A stretch of DNA of 9,360 nt from JAEUMG01 sp046349315 (GTDB lineage Bacteria > Pseudomonadota > Alphaproteobacteria > Rhizobiales > Aestuariivirgaceae): assembly GCA_046349315.1 (NCBI GenBank), contig JAXMCQ010000044.1, forward strand, positions 1 to 9,360, given 5' to 3'. Below the pieces are notes generated by a model. It had not been told where the DNA came from. It searched no databases and was given only the letters and a program-made list of their open reading frames with translations. The position numbers and the translations under genes were made by a program. This document shows positions 1 through 6,144 of this stretch, one piece after another (the stretch's first letter is position 1; each line of letters begins with the position of its first letter).

Positions 1-152
1 TTCAGGAGACGACCTCGGTCAGCCGTTCGCTCGCCGAAGAGTCGACCACGCTTGCCGAACTGATCGGCCGCTTCCAGATCAGCCATCGCTCCAGTTCGCA
101 TGGTCTCGCTGCGCTGTCGGAACGCGCGCGCGTCGAAGAACGCGCCGCCTGA
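1..152 (+). CDS. Methyl-accepting chemotaxis protein, C-terminal fragment
   Basis: Only the last 49 codons are visible, read from base 3 to the TGA at 150-152; the gene begins to the left of the window. The peptide starts QETTSVSRSLAEESTTLAEL and continues with IGRFQI. This pattern (a Gln/Glu-rich methylation-helix end with TTSVSRSLAEES, then a hydrophobic L-x-x-L-I-x-x-F stretch, then a polar Ser/Arg/Glu-rich tail) is typical of the extreme C-terminus of alphaproteobacterial chemoreceptors, where the signalling coiled coil ends. Such receptors sit in the inner membrane or cytoplasm and control the CheA kinase. The ligand-binding part is outside the window, so the signal sensed cannot be judged. 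A strong terminator follows 19 nt after the stop, so this is the last gene of its transcript. Confidence 0.8.
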   Translation, partial: QETTSVSRSLAEESTTLAELIGRFQISHRSSSHGLAALSERARVEERAA

Positions 153-171
153 TTCTCCGCAAGTCGCAAGA

Positions 172-207
172 GCCGGCGCGTGCTTTCCGCATGCGCCGGC
201 CTTTTTT
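172..207 (+). terminator. Rho-independent terminator of the chemoreceptor gene
   Basis: A 12-bp stem (172-183 with 189-200, one G-T wobble, otherwise GCCGGCGCG/CGCCGGC-type pairs) closes a 5-nt loop. It is followed within 2 nt by a run of six T (202-207). It lies just after the chemoreceptor stop and before the convergent end of the small exported protein gene. On the other strand the hairpin is followed only by TCTTG, so it is probably much weaker for transcripts arriving from the right. Confidence 0.9.
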
Positions 208-234
208 CGCGCCGTGCCAGCCGCGTTTGCGCGG

Positions 235-561
235 CTACGACCCGCCGAAGATTCCGCGATGGGCGCCGAAGCTGCGGAAGGGCGCGACGCTTCCTGGCTT
301 GGTCGGCTCGATGATGATCACCGGCGGCCTGCCGAAATCCGGATGCTGGATGCCGGGAATGGTCGACACCCGCCGGTCATTGATGCGTGGCGCCTGAACC
401 AATTGGCACTTGCCGCGCCTGCCCGAGGCGCAGGCTGGCTCCTTGGCGGGACGCAGGCGCAGATATTCCGCCTCCTCGCCGGCAAGCGTCGGCATCGTCG
501 CTGCGACAAGCGGAGCGACGGCGGCGCAGGCGAGCGCGATAAGTATCAGGCCTTTCGGCAT
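235..561 (-). CDS. Small exported protein of unknown function (108 aa)
   Basis: I do not recognise the family. Residues 1-27 look like a Sec signal peptide: MPK, then a hydrophobic core (LILIALACAAVAPLVAA), with a plausible cleavage after LVA or TLA. The mature part is about 80 residues, proline- and arginine-rich, with two cysteines (C44, C52) that could form a periplasmic disulfide. The C-terminal half (IPGIQHPDFGRPPVIIIEPT) is followed by a Gly-rich end. The ATG at 559-561 is preceded by an AGGGGA ribosome-binding site at good spacing. The gene begins 30 nt after the lipid methyltransferase stop on the same strand, so it is probably the last gene of the photolyase operon. A signal peptide, a good ribosome-binding site and operon position support a real gene; function is unknown. 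Confidence 0.72.
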   Translation of the reverse strand: MPKGLILIALACAAVAPLVAATMPTLAGEEAEYLRLRPAKEPACASGRRGKCQLVQAPRINDRRVSTIPGIQHPDFGRPPVIIIEPTKPGSVAPFRSFGAHRGIFGGS

Positions 562-591
562 CGGCGTTCCCCTGGAGTCGTTGCTCGCGCG

Positions 592-1863
592 TCAGGCGCG
601 ATAAACAACTTGGCGCACGTCTATATATTCGGCGCGGAAGCCTGCTTCGCAATAGTGAAGGTAGAATTCCCAGAGCCGCTTGAAGCGCTCGTCGAAACCG
701 AGCGGGACGAGACGTTCCCAGGATCCCCAGAATCGCTCGCGCCACTCGGCCAGCGTTCGCGCATAGTCCTGCGGGAACACACGTTCGCGCAGGTAGGCTA
801 GGCCCTGGTCTGCGCCAAGCGACTTGAGCAGGGCGGGCGTTGGCAGCATGCCGCCCGGGAAGACGTAGCGCTGGATGAAATCCGGCCGCTTGCGGTAGAG
901 CGGAAAGGCACCTTCGTTGATGGTGATGATCTGCATGCCCGCCGTGCCGCCGGCCTTGAGGCATTCCTTCACCTTGCCGAAGAAGGTCGGCCAATGCTTC
1001 TCGCCGACGGCCTCGAACATTTCGATCGACGCGATGCGCTCATAGCGGCCGCGCTCGTCGCGATAGTCCTGCAGCTTGATATCCACCTTGTCGGAAAGCC
1101 CGGCCTTGGCGATGCGCTCCCGGGCAAAGTCATGCTGCTTCTGGCTGATGGTCAGTCCGGTGACGCGGCAGCCGATCTCGCGCGCCGCGAACTCGGCGAA
1201 CCCGCCCCAGCCGCAGCCGATCTCCAGCACGTGATCGTTCGGCCCGATGCCGGTGTCGCGCGCCAGCGCGCGATATTTGGCGGCCTGCGCGCCCTCGAGG
1301 TCGTTGGCGCCCGTCGAGTACAGCGCCGACGAATAGGTCATGCTCGGATCCAGCCATTCCTTGTAGAAGCTGTTGCCGAGATCGTAGTGGGCGGTGATGT
1401 TACGCTTCGAGCCGCGGCGGGTGTTGTCGTTGAGCCAGTGGCGCAGGCGCTGCATCATGTTGAGCAACCAGTTGGCACCGCCCGCGACCTTCTCGCCGGC
1501 TTCCTGGTTGACCACGAACAGCTCGAGGAAGGCAGTGACGTCGGGGCTCTCCCAATCGCCGTCGACGTAGGATTCCGCCACGCCGATCGTCCCCCCCGAA
1601 AAGGCGCGGCCCGGCAGCTTCCAGTTATGCAGGACAACCTCGGCTTCCGGCCCCGGCGCGTTCCCGCCTACGATGAAACGGCGACCGTCCGGAATGCGTA
1701 CGTTGAGCAGGCCCCGCGGCAGCGACGTCATGGCCGAAAGCACCATGCGCGCCCGCGCGGGCAGGCCGGCGGCGATCTCCGCAAGATTGCTCTTGTCCAG
1801 CCGGATCGGTTCCGATGCCACGTCGCCTCGCATGTCCTTGCTTTTGCTCACTGGCGCCCACAT
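592..1863 (-). CDS. Cyclopropane-fatty-acid-synthase-like SAM-dependent phospholipid methyltransferase
   Basis: This 423-aa protein belongs to the CFA synthase/mycolic acid methyltransferase family (COG2230), which transfers a SAM methyl group to a double bond of phospholipid acyl chains at the inner membrane. Visible motifs are HYDLGNSFYKEWLDPSMTYS (159-178), the SAM-binding loop VLEIGCGWGGF (212-222), GLTISQKQ (236-243), LQDYRD (264-269), MFEAVGEKHW (282-291) and FIQRYVFPGGMLP (329-341). By recalled alignment to E. coli Cfa, bicarbonate ligands Glu239, Ile268 and Tyr317 are kept (E284, I315, Y367). Cys139 is Ser179 and His266 is Ile313. That favours a UfaM/CfaA-type enzyme that may leave a methylated alkene rather than closing a cyclopropane; this is inference. 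The start at 1863 is 12 nt after the DUF1365 stop; a GTG at codon 5 and an ATG at codon 11 are alternatives. It is the fourth gene of the operon. Confidence 0.93.
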   Translation of the reverse strand: MWAPVSKSKDMRGDVASEPIRLDKSNLAEIAAGLPARARMVLSAMTSLPRGLLNVRIPDGRRFIVGGNAPGPEAEVVLHNWKLPGRAFSGGTIGVAESYVDGDWESPDVTAFLELFVVNQEAGEKVAGGANWLLNMMQRLRHWLNDNTRRGSKRNITAHYDLGNSFYKEWLDPSMTYSSALYSTGANDLEGAQAAKYRALARDTGIGPNDHVLEIGCGWGGFAEFAAREIGCRVTGLTISQKQHDFARERIAKAGLSDKVDIKLQDYRDERGRYERIASIEMFEAVGEKHWPTFFGKVKECLKAGGTAGMQIITINEGAFPLYRKRPDFIQRYVFPGGMLPTPALLKSLGADQGLAYLRERVFPQDYARTLAEWRERFWGSWERLVPLGFDERFKRLWEFYLHYCEAGFRAEYIDVRQVVYRA

Positions 1864-1875
1864 GCCGATACCGCG

Positions 1876-2697
1876 CTATTCGCCGGCTTGCAACGTTGCT
1901 CCTTCGTCGCGGTAGCTGACCGGCTTTGGTGCGGCGGGGCTCCGATGAAAGCGTGCACCCTTGAGCCAGAGCTTCAGTGCCTCCCAATGAATGCCCGCCA
2001 TGATCTTCCAGGTCATGAACGGGAACTTCAAGAGACAGGCGGTGAGGGTGGATGTGTCCAGCGGCTTCGCCCTGCCGGCGAAAGTCGCGGCAAGCAGCGG
2101 CTCGCCGTGCTCGGTTTCGTGGATGCGCAGCCGCACGGCCTTGCCGGGCGGCAGGATGCGGAAATTGTAGCGCGCGCCCATGTCGATGAACGGCGAGACA
2201 TGAAAGATCTTGGTGCGGGTCTGGCGGATGCCGGCGTCGCTGAGGTCGCCGGGCTCGACGGGCGCGACATAGGTGTGGCGCTCGCCGAAGGTATTGCGCA
2301 CGGCATAGATCAGGGCGATCAGGGCGCCGTCGGCGCCATAGGCGAAATAGACCGAGATCGGGTTGAAGACGTAGCCGAAAATGCGCGGATAGCAGAGCAG
2401 AAGGACGCGTTTGGCACGCCCTTGCAGTCCCGCGCCGTCCAGCAGCCGGTCGGCGAATTCGCGGACCGTCTCGCCGTCGCGTTCGACGTGGTCGCGTTCC
2501 TGGAACGAGGCGAGGTTCGGTCGGTTGACCGACAGCAAAGCGCTCATGCGGTCGAGCTCGTCCAGGCGGTCGAGGTCGACCAAGAGCGAGAAGACGCTGT
2601 AGACGAAGCGGTGGCCGAACGGCTTGAGCCGATGATGCATGACCTCGCCGGGGTAGAGCGCGCCGGCTGCTTCCGGCGGCGGTCCGTTGTCATGCAT
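1876..2697 (-). CDS. DUF1365 family protein
   Basis: A 273-aa protein of the DUF1365 (COG3496) family, typical in length (about 250-280 aa). From the ATG at 2697 the family landmarks are LYPGEVMHHRLKPFGHRF (14-31), FSLLVDLDRLDEL (36-48), PRIFGYVFNPISVYF (104-118), HVSPFIDM (166-173) and FPFMTWKIMAGIHWEALKLW (225-244). The start is uncertain. A GTG at 2733 overlaps the upstream TGA as GTGA, mirroring the ATGA junction one gene earlier, and would add 12 residues; the frame stays open to an ATG at 2784, but that overlaps the upstream gene more deeply. The family has no settled enzymology. It is repeatedly found beside FAD amine-oxidase-like proteins and CFA-type methyltransferases, and an oxygen-dependent step in furan fatty acid synthesis has been assigned to a partner of this kind in Rhodobacter; which family does which step should be checked. 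Confidence 0.9.
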   Translation of the reverse strand: MHDNGPPPEAAGALYPGEVMHHRLKPFGHRFVYSVFSLLVDLDRLDELDRMSALLSVNRPNLASFQERDHVERDGETVREFADRLLDGAGLQGRAKRVLLLCYPRIFGYVFNPISVYFAYGADGALIALIYAVRNTFGERHTYVAPVEPGDLSDAGIRQTRTKIFHVSPFIDMGARYNFRILPPGKAVRLRIHETEHGEPLLAATFAGRAKPLDTSTLTACLLKFPFMTWKIMAGIHWEALKLWLKGARFHRSPAAPKPVSYRDEGATLQAGE

Positions 2698-2729
2698 CGA
2701 ACTTATGCGATCGGAACTCGCCACTGCCG

Positions 2730-4070
2730 TCACTCCGCCGCCAGCGCCAATGCGGGCCGCTCGACCGGCTGCACCGTCCGCCACGGCACCGTGGCGCCGA
2801 GCACGCAGGCGGCATTGAGCCCGGAGCGCAGACCATCCTCATGGAAGCCGTATCCCGTCCACGCGCCGGCAAAGGATGTCAGCCGCACATTCTGTATGTC
2901 GTCAAGCCGCGCTTGCGCCGACAGCGCCTTTGCGTCGAATTGCGGGTGTGACATTGTCCATTCGCCGAAGACAAGCTCCTCGCGCGGCTCGACGGTCGGG
3001 TTAAGCGACACGAACAGGGGGCAGCGCTGGTCGATCCCCTGCAGCCGGTTCATCCAGTAGGTGACACATACGACGTTGTCGTCCGCATCGCGGCTGCGCA
3101 GATAGTTCCACGCCGACCAGGTGGCGCGGCGTTTCGGCATCAGGCGCGGGTCGCGGTGCAGCACAACCCGGTTCGGCCTGTAGGGGATTGACGAGAGGAT
3201 CGTTTCCTCAACCGTCGAGGGGTCGCCGAGCATCGCAAGCGCCTGGTCGCTATGGGCGGCGATGATCACATGGTCGAAACGCTCCGGCATGCGGTTGCCT
3301 GCCCAGATCGTCACGCCCAGCGCGTCGCGGATGATCGTCTGCACCGGTGACGCGACATGCACGCGGCGGCCGAGGGGTGCGAGCAGCTTGTTGAGATAGG
3401 TCCGCGCCCCGCCGCTTACCGTACGCCAGGTCGGCCGCTCATTGTGGATGAGGCGGTGGTTCTCGAAGAAAGAGACGAACGTCGCGGCCGGATAGTCGAG
3501 CATCTTGATGCGCGGCGTGGACCAGATCGCCGCCGCCATCGGGATCAGATAGTTGTCGCGAAACGCGTCCGAAAAGCGCCGCTCTTCGAGATACTGGCCG
3601 ATTGAGCGATGCGCGAGACGACCCGCGTCGCGGTCCTCGATGCATTGCCGATTGAAGCGGAGGATTTCGCGTAGCATCCAAAGGAAGGACGGTGAGAAGA
3701 AATTGCGCTTCTGGGCAAAGATGGTGCGGTAGCTCGAACCGCTCCACTCCATCTGTCCGCCATTCAGCGATAAGGAAAAACCCATGTCGCTCGCGTGGGT
3801 CACGACGCCGAGATGTGCAAACAGCGCGCTAAGCTCGGGATAGTTGAGTTCGTTGTAGACGATGAAGCCCGTGTCCACGGCAATGTGCCGGCCGTCATAG
3901 TCTATGTCGACCGTCGCCGTGTGGCCGCCGGGATGCGCGTCGGCCTCGAAGACCGTGACGTCGGCGATATCGTTCAGCGCCCAGGCCGCCGCCGCGCCCG
4001 AAATGCCGGATCCGACCACCGCGATCTTCTTGCGGCCGGCTGTGCCCTGATTGAGCAGAACGACGTTCAT
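2730..4070 (-). CDS. FAD-dependent amine-oxidase/desaturase-like oxidoreductase (NAD(P)-binding, COG2907 type)
   Basis: A 446-aa flavoprotein. The N-terminal Rossmann fold is clear: KKIAVVGSGISGAAAAWAL (14-32) with GxGxxG at 20-25, an acidic residue closing beta-2 (VFEAD, E42), and PGGHTATVDI (47-56). The family-typical VDTGFIVYNELNYPEL follows (65-80). Near the C-terminus, FAGAWTGYGFHEDGLRSGLN (400-419) is the second FAD-contacting segment shared with phytoene-desaturase and amine-oxidase relatives. Family members are thought to oxidise lipid-like substrates; in this context a membrane fatty acyl chain is the natural guess. Its ATG overlaps the photolyase stop as ATGA, indicating translational coupling, and its own TGA runs into the DUF1365 gene. 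No residue needed for FAD binding appears missing. The exact substrate is unknown. Confidence 0.92.
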   Translation of the reverse strand: MNVVLLNQGTAGRKKIAVVGSGISGAAAAWALNDIADVTVFEADAHPGGHTATVDIDYDGRHIAVDTGFIVYNELNYPELSALFAHLGVVTHASDMGFSLSLNGGQMEWSGSSYRTIFAQKRNFFSPSFLWMLREILRFNRQCIEDRDAGRLAHRSIGQYLEERRFSDAFRDNYLIPMAAAIWSTPRIKMLDYPAATFVSFFENHRLIHNERPTWRTVSGGARTYLNKLLAPLGRRVHVASPVQTIIRDALGVTIWAGNRMPERFDHVIIAAHSDQALAMLGDPSTVEETILSSIPYRPNRVVLHRDPRLMPKRRATWSAWNYLRSRDADDNVVCVTYWMNRLQGIDQRCPLFVSLNPTVEPREELVFGEWTMSHPQFDAKALSAQARLDDIQNVRLTSFAGAWTGYGFHEDGLRSGLNAACVLGATVPWRTVQPVERPALALAAE

Positions 4071-5527
4071 ATGGTGCCCCGCATTGCTCGGTATGCCTGC
4101 ATGGCGCGCTGGCGCGCCTCGTCATGGTCGACAACAGGTACGGGGTAGGTCGCGCCGAGTTTCACGCCGGCCTTGCCCAGGACCTCGGCCGGCGCCTTCC
4201 ACGGGCACTGGATGAACTTGGCCGGCAGGTTCGCGAGTTCGGGCACAAAGCGGCGGACGTAGGTACCGTCTTTGTCGAACTTCTCGCCCTGCAGCACCGG
4301 GTTGAAGATGCGGAAGTAGGGCGAGGCATCGGCGCCGGAGCCTGCCACCCATTGCCAGTTGGCGGGGTTATTGGCCGCGTCGGCATCGACCAGCGTGTCC
4401 CAGAACCAGGCTTCGCCCTCGCGCCAGTCGATCAGAAGATGCTTGATGAGGAACGACGCGGCGATCATGCGCACGCGGTTGTGCATCACGCCGGTCTGCC
4501 AGAGTTCGCGCATGCCGGCATCGACGATCGGATAGCCGGTCTGTCCGCGCTGCCATGCCTTGAGCAGCCTGGCGCTCTTGTGCCATGCGAAACCGTCGAA
4601 GTCGCGATTGTAGTTCCGCGTCGCGAGATCGGGATGATGGAAGAGCAGGTGGTAGCAGAACTCGCGCCAGCCGACCTCCTTGCGGAACTTCTCGATATCG
4701 GCGGCGGGCGCCTTCATCGACCGTCGCTTCAGCGCCGCGAAGATCTGGAACGGGGTGATCTCACCAAAGGCGAGGTGCGGCGACAGGCCGGATGTGCCGT
4801 CGATAGCCGGGATGTCGCGACTGTCGCCATAGCCTTGCAGCGCATCGGAGAGGAAATGGTCGAGGCGCTTCTTTGCGCCTGCCTCGCCCGGCATCCAGCG
4901 ATGGCCAAATCCTGCCGCCCAGTCGGGCTCGGTCGGCAGGAGCCGCCAGTCGTGGAGATGATCGCTTTCGAACTTGCCGGAAAAGCCGCGCAGCGATTTC
5001 GGTGCGTCGATCGGATCGCGCCACTCGGACAGTGCACCAAGTGCGCGCCAGAACGGCGTGTAGACGCGATACGGTCCGCCGCTGCCTGTCTTCAGCAGCG
5101 AGGGTTCGTGGAGCAGTGCGCCGTCGAAGCTCTGCGCCTTGAGTCCTCGATGGCGGAGTTCCGCCTTCATGGCGCCGTCTGCTTCGACGCCGGCCGGCTC
5201 GTAGCGGCGGTTCCAGAAGACGGCGTCGGCGCCGGTCTCCTTGACGATGGCGTCGACGATCCGCGCGGTCGAGCCGCGCCTCAGCACCAACCTAGCGCCA
5301 AGCGACCGCAGGTCCTTCGCAAGCGCGGTCAGCGAATGATGCAACCACCAGAGGCTAGCCGCGCCCGGCGTTCGCAGGCCCTTGGCTTCATCGAACACGA
5401 AGACGGGAAGGACGCGTCTGCCCGTCTCGGCGGCGGCGCTCAGCGCCCCGTTGTCTGCGATACGCAGATCGTGGCGGAAAATGACGATGACCGGCGGGTC
5501 GGGATTGCTCTCGGCCTTGCCTGCCAT
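4067..5527 (-). CDS. phrB: Class I deoxyribodipyrimidine (CPD) photolyase
   Basis: A 486-aa cytoplasmic flavoenzyme that uses blue light to split UV-induced cyclobutane pyrimidine dimers. The N-terminal alpha/beta antenna domain starts VIVIFRHDLRIADN (13-26). The C-terminal FAD domain carries RKEVGWREFCYHLL (282-295), GYPIVDAGMRELWQTG (331-346), MHNRVRMIAASFLIKHLLID (348-367), WREGEAWFWDTL (368-379), DADAANNPANWQWVAGSG (381-398) and YFRIFNP (404-410). The Trp electron-transfer triad of E. coli PhrB (W382, W359, W306) aligns with W391, W368 and W315, and the Asn facing flavin N5 lies in ANN (385-387), so the enzyme should be active. Length is normal (E. coli 472). The ATG at 5527 follows a GGAG ribosome-binding site. 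It is the first gene of the operon, and the FAD gene overlaps it by 4 nt. The class I CPD assignment rests on the Asn and WQW signature; a (6-4) or CryB type is unlikely. Confidence 0.96.
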   Translation of the reverse strand: MAGKAESNPDPPVIVIFRHDLRIADNGALSAAAETGRRVLPVFVFDEAKGLRTPGAASLWWLHHSLTALAKDLRSLGARLVLRRGSTARIVDAIVKETGADAVFWNRRYEPAGVEADGAMKAELRHRGLKAQSFDGALLHEPSLLKTGSGGPYRVYTPFWRALGALSEWRDPIDAPKSLRGFSGKFESDHLHDWRLLPTEPDWAAGFGHRWMPGEAGAKKRLDHFLSDALQGYGDSRDIPAIDGTSGLSPHLAFGEITPFQIFAALKRRSMKAPAADIEKFRKEVGWREFCYHLLFHHPDLATRNYNRDFDGFAWHKSARLLKAWQRGQTGYPIVDAGMRELWQTGVMHNRVRMIAASFLIKHLLIDWREGEAWFWDTLVDADAANNPANWQWVAGSGADASPYFRIFNPVLQGEKFDKDGTYVRRFVPELANLPAKFIQCPWKAPAEVLGKAGVKLGATYPVPVVDHDEARQRAMQAYRAMRGTI

Positions 5528-5563
5528 GCTCCTTCAGTGCGCCTCCCCGATGCAGCTGACATG

Positions 5564-5593
5564 TATACGCGTGGGAAGGGGCTGCGGATTTCA
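5564..5593 (-). promoter_or_regulatory. Candidate promoter of the photolyase operon (weak)
   Basis: The 118-nt gap upstream of the photolyase has no convincing sigma-70 site. On the minus strand it holds TGAAATC (5587-5593), a 17-nt spacer and CGTATA (5564-5569), with the first base of the -10-like element about 40 nt before the photolyase ATG. The layout resembles promoters of extracytoplasmic-function sigma factors, which would fit light or singlet-oxygen control. The match is loose and no cognate sigma/ChrR or LitR gene lies in the window, so this is a guess. Confidence 0.2.
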
Positions 5594-5629
5594 GCAGGGC
5601 GACAATTCGCGGCTCGTGAAGACGGCTTG

Positions 5630-5647
5630 AAAAACGGTGCGACCGCT
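5630..5647 (-). terminator. Possible weak terminator after the DUF2188 gene
   Basis: On the minus strand a 6-bp stem AGCGGT/ACCGTT (5642-5647 with 5633-5638, one G-T pair) with a CGC loop overlaps the stop codon and runs into five T (5634-5630). The stem is short, so some read-through into the photolyase operon is possible. Confidence 0.35.
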
Positions 5648-5888
5648 AGTCGCCATCGACCTCCGCCTCGGGACGGTCCTTGCCGTCGGAGAGCTCCTGG
5701 TGCCATTTGCCGGACGAGTCTTCGTACTCGATGCCTTCGGTGCTGCCGGCGACCTGCTGCTCGGAGGCCGCGATCTTGGCAGCGGCAAGGGCGTCTCCTC
5801 GCGAGGGGAATGTTTCGGAAAACGTGGTTCCTACCTTGTAGGCCCAGCCGCCATCATGCTCGACGATTTCATAGGTGATCCTGCTCAT
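5646..5888 (-). CDS. DUF2188 domain protein (80 aa)
   Basis: A small soluble acidic protein. Residues 1-51 carry the DUF2188 pattern: an ITYEIVEHDGGWAYKVG strand pair, SETFPSRGDALAAAKIAA as the single helix, then a GIEYEDSSGKWHQEL strand followed by an acidic tail (EAEVDGD). Proteins of this family are short, widespread in Hyphomicrobiales and without a known biochemical role. The frame stays open to an ATG at 5975, but the ATG at 5888 is chosen because GGAGAG lies 7 nt before it and the homologous region begins there. The longer form would add 29 arginine-rich residues unlike the family. A possible general-stress promoter sits just upstream. The gene lies 118 nt before the photolyase on the same strand, with a weak terminator between. 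Confidence 0.85.
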   Translation of the reverse strand: MSRITYEIVEHDGGWAYKVGTTFSETFPSRGDALAAAKIAASEQQVAGSTEGIEYEDSSGKWHQELSDGKDRPEAEVDGD

Positions 5889-5917
5889 CAAAGCTCTCTC
5901 CGCATGCCGCCCCCTTG

Positions 5918-5943
5918 AATGGCGAGACTGCCATGCCGGTTCC
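5918..5943 (-). promoter_or_regulatory. Possible EcfG (general stress sigma) promoter of the DUF2188 gene
   Basis: On the minus strand GGAAC (5939-5943) is followed by a 17-nt spacer and CATT (5918-5921). The alphaproteobacterial EcfG consensus is GGAAC-N16/17-CGTT, so the -35 box is perfect and the -10 box has one mismatch. The predicted RNA start would lie about 20 nt before the ATG at 5888, a sensible leader. One short motif is not proof. Confidence 0.4.
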
Positions 5944-5968
5944 ATCCCCGGCAACACGATACGAAAAA

Positions 5969-5997
5969 TCGACACGTCTGTCGTAACGGTCTATAAA
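5969..5997 (+). promoter_or_regulatory. Sigma-70 promoter of tRNA-Cys
   Basis: TCGACA (5969-5974, five of six bases of TTGACA), a 17-nt spacer and TATAAA (5992-5997, five of six of TATAAT) lie directly upstream of the tRNA. Transcription would start near 6004, giving a leader of about 20 nt for RNase P removal. AT-rich DNA around 5992-6001 stands out from the GC-rich surroundings. Confidence 0.75.
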
Positions 5998-6023
5998 TTC
6001 AGTTCGGCTAAGAACAGCGTCAT

Positions 6024-6100
6024 GGCCTCGTGGCGGAACGGCGACGCGGCGGACTGCAAATCCGATCTATCCTCGGTTCAAATCCGAGGCGAGGCCTCCA
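6024..6100 (+). tRNA. tRNA-Cys (anticodon GCA), with an unusual T arm
   Basis: The acceptor stem is GGCCTCG (6024-6030) with CGAGGCC (6090-6096), a perfect 7 bp, then discriminator T and encoded CCA (6098-6100). The D arm is 6033-6047 with GG in the loop. The anticodon loop CTGCAAA (6054-6060) has anticodon GCA at 6056-6058, reading UGC and UGU Cys codons. The variable loop is TCTAT. The T stem appears to be 6 bp, CCTCGG/CCGAGG (6071-6076 with 6084-6089), around a normal 7-nt TTCAAAT loop, so the T arm is 19 nt instead of 17. The outermost anticodon-stem pair is G6049-A6065, a mismatch. The discriminator base, anticodon and stem fit Cys identity. An alternative fold with an 8-bp acceptor stem (T6031-G6089) and a 5-bp T stem is possible. 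Confidence 0.9.
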
Positions 6101-6144
6101 GCTTTCCACTCTGAAGGCGCCGCCGGTTTCGGGCAAGTGCGGAG

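Noticed and set aside
172..207. Terminator acting equally in both directions
   Set aside because: On the minus strand the hairpin is followed by TCTTG rather than a T-run, so support for termination of the leftward operon is weak.
994..3060. Long open frame of 688 codons on the + strand
   Set aside because: It lies antisense to three recognisable genes, has low-complexity Arg/Ala/Gly-rich composition and no motif. It is a by-product of high GC at third codon positions.
5555..5575. GTATACATGT near the photolyase start as a LitR/CarH-type operator
   Set aside because: Only one partial half-site is present, with no second TGTA/TACA arm at suitable spacing and no MerR-type regulator gene in the window.
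4124..5878. Long open frame of 584 codons on the + strand
   Set aside because: It is antisense to the photolyase and DUF2188 genes with no domain signature; the opposite strand explains the coding signal fully.
5889..5975. Upstream extension of the DUF2188 gene to an ATG at 5975
   Set aside because: The added 29 residues do not resemble the family, and the ATG at 5888 has a better ribosome-binding site and would sit just after the candidate promoter.
6024..6100. tRNA 3' end as an attachment site for an integrated element
   Set aside because: No integrase gene, no second copy of the tRNA end and no shift to phage-like genes is visible on either side.
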